Source: Apis mellifera
Taxonomy: Eukaryota; Arthropoda; Insecta; Hymenoptera; Apidae
Assembly: GCF_003254395.2 (NCBI RefSeq)
Contig: NC_037638.1
Location: forward strand, 5,260,001 to 5,324,000
Direction: 5' to 3'
Length of the DNA stretch: 64,000 nt
Below are positions 52,743-64,000 of the stretch, piece by piece (position 1 is the first letter of the stretch; each line of letters starts with the position of its first letter). The notes below the pieces were generated by a model, which searched no databases, was not told the origin of the DNA, and saw only the letters and a list, made by a program, of their open reading frames with translations. Both the position numbers and the translations under genes were made by a program.

Positions 52743-53421
52743 TTATTGAACAACTTTTGGTTCTATTCCTATTTCTTCATATAACTCATTTTTACTACCA
52801 GGATAATTATCCAATATACAATCTAAAATTTCAGTACATAAACGTTTCCGTTTTACATATTCACGTGAATAATCATTTAATGCTTTTTCTGCTTTTCTTT
52901 TAGATTCAGTTAAATCTTCAGTTCCATTTGCCTCCATTAATGCATCCAATTTATTTTTCAATTCTATAATTCTCTGTTGAGTTAAAGCTTTTTGTTTTTT
53001 TGCTTCTTCAATTGTGATAGAAGACTTCATAGATGACAATAAAGCTTCTTGTACTTTAATTTCTCTTTCTAATTCTTGATACTTATTTTCAACTTCATTA
53101 GCATGCGCTTGTAATTCTTTATCTATTCTCATTAATTCTTCTACATCAAGAGATGAATCTTGAGTTGGACAATAAACTTTTTGTTTTCCATATATCTAAT
53201 GCAAAAATTAATTTTTTAGTATAATCAATCTATTTTATATTATATTTTATATTATATAATAAATATTTTACTTTTTCAAATATTTTTCCTTCAGCTACCA
53301 ATTTATCTACAGCTTTTTGTACAGCTACTTTACCGTATTCATTATGGAGATTTGAAACTAAATCATTAATACTATATGGCCTATTTTGTATTTTCATATA
53401 TTTATATACAGTTTCTGCCAT
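52743..53421 (-). CDS. Hop2: Hop2 / PSMC3IP homologous-pairing protein (2 exons)
   Basis: Hop2 works with Mnd1 to help Rad51/Dmc1 recombinases pair homologous DNA during meiosis; it acts in the nucleus. Exon 1 is 53,272-53,421 (50 codons, MAETVYKYMKIQNRPYSIND...) and exon 2 is 52,743-53,195 (150 codons plus stop), with a 76-base GT-AG intron between KIFEK and IYGKQKVYC. The product is 200 residues, close to the usual size of about 200-220. Residues 1-65 form the winged-helix DNA-binding domain. Residues about 75-140 are a heptad-rich coiled coil (leucine-zipper region, start LMRIDKELQAHANEVE). A C-terminal helical segment follows (YSREYVKRKRLC... to EIGIEPKVVQ). The match of GKIFEK-YGKQKVY to the conserved Hop2 core is strong. 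A weak AATAAA on this strand lies at 52,520-52,525. Confidence 0.93.
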
Positions 53422-56400
53422 ATTAATTTTTTATATTTTTTTTATTTTTTATATACTGTATTTAAAATATTTTTATAGGTTATTTTATTTTCTAATTAAA
53501 AAATTAATTTCATTAAATACAATAATGATTATATTTATTCAATATGTTATTTTTATAGTTGAAATTAATTCTTCGTGTTATAAATACTTACAAATATATT
53601 ATATATTATATCATACATTATTTGTAACATTGATTGAAAATATTGATCTATAATAAAAAATATTTAGGTTAATATCTTGCAGATTTTATTATTAGAATCA
53701 CAAAATTAATTTTTATAACAAAATATAAAAGAATATAATTATTAATTAATTATTTTACTAATATTTTCATTATTACATATTTTTTATTTTATTAATATTA
53801 TGTATAATTTTATTATAATCAACATGCAACAAGTGTTTTTACTAACTTCATAGATCACGTGATCTTAAATGTAATTAAACCTTGAAAGCAGAAAATTTAA
53901 TAAAATATTACATAAAAGAAAATTACATAACAAAAATATCAGGAACATAAATAATAATAATAAAATAATAATAATAATATTTATAAAAATTAAAAAAATC
54001 ACTTTCAAATTTTTTTATGAAAAATCGAAATTTTTATACTTTTTATTCGATATTATTATAAATAATATTAAAATCAAATATTATTTATTTAAATATACAC
54101 TTATATATTATTATAATTTTTTTATTTTAATCAATGTAATATTTATTATTTTTCATACTTTTATATATGCATTCATAAAACCATTTATCTTTTAATCATA
54201 TTACGAAACTTAACGTGAATCTTAATATGCATTTATATTGAGAAAAAGAGATAATAGAAGCAAATAAAAAAGAACATCGAAATTTCGATCTTTATTTTCT
54301 AAGGTATTATACTATTAATTACTAATAAATGCTATTAATTATCCTTAATTAAAAATAATTATTTCATCATACTTGATTTTAATCAAAATGATCTCGATTC
54401 ATTAATAACATTAATATTATAATAGAACAAAAAATTAAATTTTTTTATTAAAATAATTCATCGATTCTTATCTTATCAGATCGTGTCCTGACGGCTTCAA
54501 AAGTTCATTTGCTTAAGATGATTTTAAAATCTGGTGGGGATAGCGAAATTACATATACGATACATTTCAAGTTACGTTTTCTAAGACATTACTGTATTGA
54601 AAGTTAATTTCAAAATATAAATTAGTGTATGGAAGAATAACTTACCAAAATTTGTGTACTTATATCAAAGAATATCGATGTGAATAGAAATTGCTTGTTA
54701 AAAATAATAACAAACAAAATGAATTTTCTTCAGAATAGTGCGAATAGTGTCATCAATAAATGTCCTGCCATTAAAACGGGTGAATTAATTATTGGTTATA
54801 TGCATTATAAGATTTAACATATCATATATCTTAAATTATTATAGTTGTGATATACAATCATTTAAGTGCGAAAATATAGTTTATTCTCAAAATTTAATAG
54901 CCAATAATTTTATTTAATAATATATTATTTATTACGAAATATTTTCAAAACATTATTATTAATAAAATTGTCGGATATAGAAGAATTAATTCTATACACT
55001 AATCAATAAAAAAGTTTTTAATATAATAAAAAATTAATATAAAAAAAATATCAGAAAAAGTTTATTTTTTCCAGTTTCAATTTAATTTTATAACAAAACA
55101 ACTTTGTATAGACAACCAGCTGATCGTCAATTTAATTCTTGTTGATTAAATGATAAGAAATGATTACTAACATACCTTAATTGCATTGTTAACCAAACAA
55201 AATTCCACAACGAAATATTTTCAAAACATTCACATTATATTAACTCAAATATAATTAAATTGATACTATTAATTATATTGAAAAGTTACATTATAGAAAA
55301 AAGATTTTTATAATTTTCTATTATTTAAAATAATCAATTCATTAACATTATAATAAATACAATATATTTAAATTAATTCTATATATTAGTTCTATATTAA
55401 TTGTATAACTTAATAATCTGCTGTCAGACATTTCTTTCTATCTTACTCGTTCTTAATATTCATGACTCTTTTTGTAAGACTACTGAACCGAAGATAGGAG
55501 AGAGTTGAAACTCGATACATATCTATACTTCGATTACGCAGTAAGACCATATTTGTCATGAAAAGTGTATATATACATATATATAATGCATATTTATTAG
55601 CTCAGAAAATAGTTAAAATTAATAATAAATATGAGTGAAATCAAAGATAAACATGATTTTTCGGTGAGTGAGTGAAACCAAAGAAAAGTTTATTAAAAAC
55701 AAAATTCTTTTTTTCTACACAATTCTTCGTGTAATTCTAATGGATCGAAATATGATTATGATTGGTATTATATTAATCAACAAAAATAATAACAATTACA
55801 TAGTACATGTATCAATTTTTATAATGATATATTTAAATATCTTTATATTTACTACATGATATTAAAATTTCAATATATTATCGCATATACTGAAATAATG
55901 AAATAACAAGAATATATTTTTTTAAAGATTTGATTAATAAAATTGAGATATATTGGTAATTGTTTTTTATCATTAGGTGAAATGAATTGATGGATAATTT
56001 TATGTCAACATAAAATTAAATTATTTAAATAATTTGAAAAAAAAATTCATCTATATAAAAACTTTTTTTATTTTCCTGATATTTAGAATTAACTATCTAA
56101 AGTTTTATAACGTCTTATAGAATAAATTTCGATATGCTTTATATTATTTTTATAAATTTTATAAATTTATTTAATTTTTATTGATTTTGCAAGAAAGTTA
56201 ATTATTATTTTTAAATTTGATAAGTATTATTTTAATATTAATTTAAAAAAATAAAAAATTTATAGAATTATAATAATTAAATAAAAAAATTATGAGATTT
56301 TAAATGATCTATGTTTGTATAAGTATGTGTGATTGGATATTAGAGACCAGAATTGAAAGGGCGAGTCAGTTGCTTGCGAGATCTCTTGAAAGTATAATAA

Positions 56401-57409
56401 AATTAGTTTTGTTAACTTGGAAAATAATAACTTGTACGTAATTTAATAAAATTTTAAGTGTTATTAAATGTTACTTGTATGCAACGAACATTTTCAATTA
56501 ACATTACGGTTTCTAACCTTGAAATAAATTTATTTTTTTTTTTTTTGAAACATGAATGTGTAATAAAGTGAAAATTGAAGTGAAATTTATAGAATTATTA
56601 TCAAATATAAACCGAAAACCATAATATATAGTTTTTTATTTCGTATGAGATTTATACGATAATCATGGAGAATTATGATATCATGTAATTGTGTATATAC
56701 TTTTTAGTTTAATTTTTCTTTTATAGCAATTCAAGTTATTGTATTAAACGTTTTAACTTATATTTTTTGTTAAAGTAAAAAAAATACATAATGTTATTTT
56801 TTCTTTATAAATTCATTACATTTGATATTCTGTAAAACTAATCCAAATTATCAAATATATTCAATCGTGAATTATGCTTTTTCTTTTTTTCTCTCTCTCT
56901 CTAATTCGATCCTTTTTACAATTTTTCTAATTAATAATGTTCATAATTAAATATTATGCATATATATTTTTGTAATTGTTTTTATAATCGTATTTAATAA
57001 TTATTTTATATAATCATATTTTGTAATTCTTTGTATAAAACTATATATATAAAGTTTTATAATCAAATAATGTAATTGTACTTTTTAAAATCAAATCTTT
57101 AATTTCATCTAGTATATATCAAATAACATAATTTTCATGATTCGTAGCATCTGTAATCCATTTAAAAAACTGATGCAACATTTATTTAATTTTCGAAAAA
57201 TTTTAGTAAACATATTTATTGTATATTTCGAATATATATATATATATATATAAAATATAATATAAAATGTACATCTAGCAGAATTCTCATTCGAAATTAA
57301 CTAAACAAATTGCATCATGTTCAAACAGAAAATTATCATTCGATTTTTAACATATAATATCATATCATATTAGTGGAATAATTATTATAATATAACTGAA
57401 TGTTTTCAG
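53422..57409. other. intergenic region between divergent Hop2 and dipeptidase genes
   Basis: About 4 kb, very AT-rich. A slightly GC-richer patch at 55,430-55,560 precedes the candidate upstream dipeptidase exon. Another small patch at 56,340-56,400 has no coding content. No further gene is supported. Confidence 0.55.
55631..55667 (+). CDS. candidate upstream first exon of the dipeptidase
   Basis: An ATG at 55,631 opens MSEIKDKHDFS followed by two GTGAGT donors four bases apart (after 55,663 and 55,667). Use of the second leaves phase 1, and the acceptor before 57,410 (ATGTTTTCAG) then gives a continuous frame ...SVKWFTKEFLCTGK joined to the ATG at 57,445. This adds 24 residues of cytoplasmic character before the hydrophobic segment, making a clean type II membrane topology (449 residues). 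Use of the first donor leads to an early stop. Plausible but unproved; the exon may instead be 5' UTR. Confidence 0.4.
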
Positions 57410-57444
57410 AGTGGTTTACTAAAGAATTCTTGTGTACTGGAAAG

Positions 57445-60185
57445 ATGAAATACGTGAGTTTCGGAATATGTGGATTATTCGTTATAATATTTATAATTGG
57501 TCTAAGCTTAGCATTAATTATTGATGATTATAACGGAAGCGATGCTCTTGATAATGTACCACTTATTGATGGGTAAGTAATCTTTGTAATTATTACATTA
57601 TAAAAAGACATTAAAAAAGGAGATATATACAATAATGAAAAATATAATAAATATAAATACTATAAAAATTATGAGTATTTATTTAATGTAAATTATTCGT
57701 CTTTAAAAGTATATAATTGCAATAACTATTTGATATGAAGTAAAATATAGTATGATTTTAAATAATTATTTAAATATTGTCATAGAATAACTTTTTCTTT
57801 TTAAATTTATTTTACCATTTTATAAAATTTACGTTGTAATATTATTTTTCATTTAATTAGAAATATATTTATTCTGATACTAACGATAAAAAATTAATTA
57901 ATATAAATTACATCAAAATATTTTTCTAATTATTCAATTTAATATTTACAGACTTTGACAAAGATTTTGTTACAAGAATTTTTCTTCGTTGAAAATAATA
58001 AAGAAAATAACGGGATCTCAATAGAATAAGATGGAAATTCATGCATATAATCATGTACGATATTGGTTAATCATAATTCGATAATTTACATAAATTAATC
58101 GTAAACTGTGCAATTAACGTAAAAAAAAATAAATATTGCGAATTTTGAATGTTCATAAATAATTTAATTAGGAATGATAATCAATTTCTTCATTAATCTA
58201 GAAATTTATAATGTTTTGTAATTATTTATATTTCATATTTCATATTTTCTCTTCTTTTTTTTTTCTTTTTTTATAGATTTCGATTGAATAACATAAAATG
58301 ATGAAAAATTTGTATTTTCCTTACACGAATATATATAATTTAATATATTTACAAGTTACAAATATTTAATTTACATTAAAAAATAGATAAAAATAAGATA
58401 GATTAAAAATTTTGTTTCTGATTATTTTTCATATTATATATAATTATATGAAATGTATATAATATAAAATAGATAGTAATTTTTATTTTTTTCATTTCAG
58501 TCACAACGATTTACCTTACAATTTATATAGATTGTTAGGCAACAACTTAGATCAATTTGATTTTACCAAGAATTTATCCGACGACAAATTATGGGGTAAA
58601 CGTGTATGTGTTTCATGCACCACAGATTTGCCCCGGCTAAGAAAAGGAAAAGTGGGTGCACAAGTGAGTGAGAAAGTAACAAATGAAAAAGATAGGTTAT
58701 CATTAGAATTTTTATTCTTTCATATACGTTGTAAAATAAATTAATTGATTATTGTCATTAAAAATTATTATCATTTTAGATTTGATACCGAAGAATATTT
58801 TATTATTGCAGTAAATATTAATGTGATACGACTTTACGCTATTTTTTATTTATACAATTATTTATCCATTTTGCTAATTTTCTTAGAAATTTAAAATTTA
58901 TTAATATTATTATTATCATTAATTATTGCGTTTTTGCAAAAAATTTTGAAATTGATATGATACAACCAATATTTTAATGATATTTAAAAATTAGTTATTT
59001 TATTAATAGAATATATATTTGAATTTTTAGATTTAAAACTAAGATTTGACATTCTACACAATCATATCACATACTTTCATGGAAATATGATTCATTGATT
59101 CAATATCTATGATTCAATGATTAGAAAAGATTATTATATTGAGTCATATCTTTTAATAAAAACATACTCTAATATTATAAAATGTAAAAAATTAATTTAA
59201 CTATAAAAAAAATAGAAATTTACTGTAGTATATTTTGCGTTAAAATTTAACATATTTTTTTTTAATTCGATTAATAATAAACTTAAATTTCAGTTCTGGG
59301 CCGCATATGTTGATTGCTCCTCGCAATATAAGGATGCAGTTTCATTAACCTTGAGACAAATCGATGTTATTAAGAGATTAATTCATAAATATCCGAATGA
59401 TTTGCAATTCGTAACGAAAGCTGAAGATATCACAGATGCATGGAGTAACAAAAAAATTGGCTCCATGATCGGCGTTGAAGGTGGCCATTCCATTGATTCC
59501 AGTTTAGCAGTGCTTCGACTCTATTATGATCTTGGTGTGCGATATATGACACTAACGCATATGTGTAACACTCCGTGGTATGATAAATTTTTATTCTAAT
59601 AAAATATGTTTTAATATTTTAATAGTTAGATCTCTTGAAATATTAAATTTATAAAAATGAAATTTCTTATGAGAAAAATAAAAATTTGTATTATATTAAT
59701 GGAATGGAAAATAATAAGGAAATAATTGTTTTGTTGTTTATAATAATAAATAAGGAATATTTCGTTGTAATTTAATTAAAAGAAAGGTAAAAACATTACT
59801 AAATATTTTTCTTTTATTGAAGGGCCGACGCATCAACAGTGACAACTGGTGGTATCAACAATCTTACAGATTTCGGAAGAGTACATTAAATTTTTTTAAA
59901 TTGTTGGCGTGTTTATATTCATAAAAGTTTACAAATTTCATATTTTAACAATAGGCTGTGGTTTATGAAATGAACCGATTAGGAATGTTAGTCGATTTAT
60001 CACACGTATCTCACAATGTTATGAGAGAGGTGCTTGCAATATCGAAAGCACCTATTATTTTTTCTCATTCATCCGTCTTTACCCTTTGTCACAATAATCG
60101 TAATGTTCCTGACGATGTCCTGTACACAGTTGTGAGTAATTTTTTTTCAATATTTTTTGAATATCCTATAAATAATTTTGAATAT

Positions 60186-60244
<59 letters not shown>

Positions 60245-61050
60245 GAAAAGAAATAATGGTATCGTAATGGTGAACTTTTATTCGGAATTTGTAAATTGTA
60301 ATACCTCGAGAAAGGCAACTATGCAAGATGTTATAGGTATAACATTATCGAAAGTTTTTATATTTTGTTATTTAAGATAAAAAAATTAAGAAAAGATGTT
60401 TAAGAAAAATATATAGAATTTTTATCGTAAATAATCGTCCATTTTTTTTCAGACCATATCAATTATATTCGTAATCTTATCGGGCCGAATCATGTTGGTA
60501 TTGGTGCAGATTACGATGGAGTAAATACGTAAGTAAATATGTTTTCATTGCGAATTGTCAAATTTAATATAAATACAAGATAAATTTGTATAACGTATTT
60601 TAGAATGCCAGAAGGTTTGGAAGACGTTTCTAAATATTCAGATTTGTTTGATCGCATCTACGATAGTTCAAATTGGACCAAAGATGAAATGGAAAAATTA
60701 GCTGGAAAGAATTTAATCCGTGTATTAAAAGCAGCGGAAAAAGTGTGTTAAATATTTAGCTGAAATAATTTTCAGCATTAAAATATATGAAAATATAACT
60801 ATTTTTTGTATTTCAAAAGGTAAGAGATGAAATGGCAGAATCAGGACATGTACGACAAGATATTTTAGCGCCAAAACAGATTTATCAAGCTCAAATAATG
60901 GATCATATTCAACCAAATATGTGTTACACCTCAAAAGAGTGAGTGCAATAATTTAAACTGTTATATATTTTTTAAATAATTTCATTTATTTGCATATAAT
61001 CTTATAGATGGAGTGATTTTAAACCGAATAATTCAAATCAAACAGTTTGA
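57445..61050 (+). CDS. membrane dipeptidase (renal dipeptidase family M19, 10 exons)
   Basis: Zinc peptidase of the M19 family (human DPEP1-type) that hydrolyses dipeptides, including cystinyl-glycine, at the cell surface. Exons: 57445-57572, 58501-58663, 59294-59577, 59823-59880, 59955-60131, 60246-60336, 60453-60528, 60604-60742, 60820-60938, 61008-61050. All phases match, giving 425 residues. Residues about 4-26 are hydrophobic (signal peptide or anchor). Active-site motifs are present: IDGHNDLP, GVEGGHSID, THMCNTPWADAS, VDLSHVSHNV, IFSHSS followed by HNNRNVPDD, and GIGADYDGV. All expected metal ligands (His and Asp of GHND, Glu of VEGGH, His of SHVS and FSHSS) are in place. The C-terminus (NNSNQTV) is hydrophilic, so there is no GPI-anchor signal as in mammalian DPEP1. 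A poly(A) hexamer lies at 61,275. Confidence 0.92.
60189..60236. repeat. (TA)n microsatellite next to a 3' splice site
   Basis: About 24 TA units lie in dipeptidase intron 5 and end about ten bases before the acceptor of exon 6 (ATTTTCAG at 60,238-60,245). The run occupies the place where the polypyrimidine tract and branch point would be. Confidence 0.9.
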
Positions 61051-62270
61051 ATTAAATTGGAACAATAAGGAAAATCTGTTTAAAACAAAAAACATAGAAT
61101 CTTGCGAGTAAATATACGATCAAATTATAAGCAAGAAAATACCAAAAAATTGGAAACTTTTAAAAAAACACAAAATGTATTTATTATAATTTTGTCTATA
61201 AAAAGAAAATATTTGTTAATAGTAAAATCTGTTCATAATATGTATATATGGGTACTTATATAATTAATTATAAGAATAAAGCTATAGAAATAAATTTTGT
61301 TTAATATAATTAACATATTAAATATTACAGATAAGTAGATCTATAATACATCATACATATATACATAAATATATGATATTCACACTAATAAAACAATAAA
61401 TAAATATATTATAATTACATATATAATTTTATAAATAAATAATAACGTATGTATTACAATTAATAAATATTTATATATTGTATATTAATATTTATACATA
61501 ATAAAATTATTTAACAAGAAAAAAAATTCCCCTTATTATTCCTTCTTAAAAAATTATTTTATTACTTTTATGTATTATTTTGTTTAAATTTACAATATTA
61601 CGCCAAAATTACACAAAATTATGCTTTATAAAAATTGCAATATAATTCAATATTCATTTCGATGATTTTTTATATTTTAAAAAAATATTCGTGGAAGAAA
61701 AAAATTTTTATAATTTTTACTAATTAAATTGATAAAAACTTACAAATCTTTTTAAAAAATAAACAGATTAAAAAAAGATAAAATATTTTAGAGATTCTAT
61801 ATTCTTCTCTAAAATATTATTCTCAAATCTTAAGATTTTTATCGCTTACAATAAAAATGGAATAAAATATTTTAATTTTAATATATTTATATAAGATATC
61901 TATATAATATATTTATAATTCCTATGTTTTATGATTTAAAAATCATTGTTTAATTTATTTTGTAATTTATTTTTTAATTAAAATAAAAATAATGATACAA
62001 TAATAAAAAATAAATATTATTGAGTTTAAAAAAATAAATATATAAAAATTGAAATATAATATAAAATTAAAAAATCTTTTTATGCTATTTGGAAATAAAA
62101 AAATATGTTTAAAGTACAAAATGTTATTTGGAAATAAAAAAATACATTTAAAGTACAAAGTAATTGTCTTTGGTTTAGTAGACGTAATTTAAGCATTATT
62201 TTAAATCGGAATGAAATGTATGAATGAACAGACTTTACATGTGCCGCTAGTTTTCTGTAATAGTAATAAC
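61051..62270. other. dipeptidase 3' end and short spacer before PP2A-A
   Basis: About 1.2 kb of AT-rich DNA. AATAAA at 61,275-61,280 is the likely dipeptidase poly(A) signal. A two-copy 39-base tandem repeat (unit includes TATTTGGAAATAAAAAAATA and TTTAAAGTACAAA) lies at 62,083-62,160. No gene is seen. Confidence 0.6.
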
Positions 62271-62274
62271 CATC

Positions 62275-62345
62275 AGATGGCGCAGTAATTTGAACACTAC
62301 TTGAATACACGGGAGTTTCCAAGCTCTGGTGTGATCGGCAGCAAA
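62275..62345 (+). promoter_or_regulatory. 5' UTR and promoter-proximal motif of PP2A-A
   Basis: AGATGGCGC at 62,275-62,283 lies about 65 bases before the start codon, in the first GC-richer stretch after the AT-rich spacer. The motif resembles the AAGATGGCGGC element bound by YY1-type factors, and the same core recurs in the cluster at 51,341-51,599. The start codon context GCAAAATGG is favourable. Confidence 0.35.
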
Positions 62346-64000
62346 ATGGCAGCGAGCGACTCTACCACGGACGACAGCCTTTATCCGATCGCTGTTTTGA
62401 TCGATGAACTAAAAAACGAGGATGTACAGGTAATTCTAAAAGTATTCAAGATCGATATCTTACAATTGCAAAACAATCGAATTGTCGTACCGCTTGCAAT
62501 CACTGGAAAATACAGAGTGTTAAGGTGGCTACAGCGGTAGCGTACAATTCGATAGAATATTCTTTTATTCTTCTGTCACTTTATATTAAATATTCTATCT
62601 TCGATATCAATATACTCAACAATGTAAATTATTTATATAACAATTTTTTTGTCAAAAAATTTAAACTTAAGATTTTAATTTGAGAAAATGTATTTCATTA
62701 TTTAGAGAAAACAAGCGTCTGAAAAGATAATGACTGGATTATGAAGAGTTGACCTACACGTTTACAGAATTTGTTTTGTTATAGTTACGGCTGAACTCAA
62801 TAAAGAAATTATCTACGATTGCTCTTGCATTGGGCATTGAACGAACACGTAGTGAATTGATACCATTTTTAACTGAATCTATGTATGATGAAGATGAGGT
62901 TCTATTAGCATTGGCAGAACAACTCGGACAGTTTACTCCTCTTGTAGGAGGTCCAGAATATGTACATTGTTTACTGGTATATATTATTATTTATTATTTT
63001 AATAATTATTTATTATTTTAATAATAGCAATAATATTTAACAAATTTTTATTAAGATATATATTATTTAATATTTAATTCAATATAAATTATTTTTTTTC
63101 ATTATAATAGAATAATTTAAAAAGTTATGGTTCATATAAGAATGTTATATTATAAAGCAAATCATATTTGATATAGTTAAATATAAACATATATTATTTC
63201 AAATAAAAAGTAATTAATTTTAAATATTATTGCTACATAACAATGTTATCATCATAACAAGTTTTAAACAAAGAAAATTGATTAAAGAGATATGAATTGA
63301 TAAAAGAGATATATTTTACTTACTAAGATATTTAAAATAACACTTAATAAAAATTTAAAAAAAAATAAATTTTTTAAATAAAATTTTTTTTAATTTAGAA
63401 ACCTCTAGAGAGTTTGGCAACAGTTGAAGAAACTGTAGTTCGAGATAAAGCAGTGGAGTCTTTAAGAACTATTGCTGCTCAACATAGCTCAACAGATTTG
63501 GAAGAACAATTTGTTCCTTTGATACATCGTTTAGCAACAGGAGATTGGTTTACATCAAGAACATCAGCATGTGGTTTATTTAGTGTTTGTTATCCACGTG
63601 TTAGTCCAACAGTTAAAGGTAAAATAAAAAAAATTATTTAAATTTTAAACAATATAAAGATTAAAATTTCACTTATATGTAATTTTGTATGTATAAATTT
63701 TTATTTTTTTTTATTTTTTTTAGCATGTTTACGGAATCATTTTCGTAACTTATGTCAAGATGACACTCCAATGGCACGTAGATCTGCTGCCTCACATTTA
63801 GGTGAATTTGCAAAGGTTATGGAAATTGAATATGTAAAAGCAGATTTAATTCCAATGTTTGTCATCTTAGCTCAAGATGAACAAGTAAGATAAAATGTAA
63901 AAAATTATCTTAATTTTAAAATATTCATATCATTTACATTCAAATCATATTTTATAGGATTCAGTACGTCTCTTGGCAATTGAAGCTTGTGTTAGCATTG
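62346..64000 (+). CDS. Pp2A-29B: PP2A 65 kDa scaffold subunit A, 5' part (runs off the window)
   Basis: Scaffold of protein phosphatase 2A, a stack of HEAT repeats that holds the catalytic C and regulatory B subunits in cytosol and nucleus. Exons: 62346-62429, 62785-62976, 63399-63618, 63724-63884 and 63958 to beyond 64,000. Phases match, and about 233 of the roughly 590 residues expected are visible. The protein starts MAASDSTTDDSLYPIAVLID and continues with HEAT-repeat helices: LRLNSIKKLSTIALALG, RTRSELIPFLTESMYDEDEV, LLALAEQLGQF, VRDKAVESLRTIA, TGDWFTSRTSACGLF, ARRSAASHLGEFAKVM and DSVRLLAIEACVSI. These are near-invariant in animal PP2A-A. The missing 3' part lies to the right. The symbol follows the Drosophila orthologue. 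Confidence 0.95.

Overview
The window is AT-rich eukaryotic DNA with short GT-AG introns of insect type, many A/T homopolymers and (TA)n/(CT)n runs, and GC-richer islands rich in CpG. The protein families, the repeated CCTAACCTAA motif (complement of the insect telomere repeat TTAGG) and an intact Hop2 gene suggest a hymenopteran, most likely a bee. The species call is inference. All gene models below were assembled by hand from splice sites with reading-phase bookkeeping at every junction.

Region 1-8,080 shows no gene I can support. Region 8,081-51,070 is one large plus-strand gene for a secreted ADAMTS-like zinc metalloprotease. It has two candidate first coding exons (8,458 and 27,646), a 61-base micro-exon (32,752), prodomain exons (33,662-41,860), catalytic exons (41,731-47,544), a disintegrin-like/cysteine-rich part (47,765-48,343), a long Ser/Thr/Tyr-rich exon and a C-terminal PLAC-like exon ending at 50,436. 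The joined reading frame is 793 residues, or 794 with the alternative ninth exon. No thrombospondin type 1 repeat is visible. Its introns hold a regular six-copy CACGTG array (11,309-11,387), a 12-copy tandem repeat of about 270 bases (34,839-38,098), a perfect hairpin and several microsatellites.

A compact cluster follows. Hop2/PSMC3IP (meiotic recombination) is on the minus strand at 52,743-53,421 in two exons. A membrane dipeptidase is on the plus strand at 57,445-61,050 in ten exons, with a candidate upstream exon at 55,631 that would add a cytoplasmic tail in front of the membrane segment. From 62,346 the plus strand carries the 5' part of the PP2A 65 kDa scaffold subunit, which runs off the end of the window.

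The four genes do not form a functional pathway; they are neighbours. The most interesting single signal is in the metalloprotease gene: a tandem pair of phase-compatible, homologous ninth exons that look mutually exclusive and would swap a cysteine-containing loop of the catalytic domain. Alternative N-termini and a micro-exon lying between a T33 and an A22 tract add to this. Together they suggest a protease whose targeting and active-site surroundings are varied by splicing.
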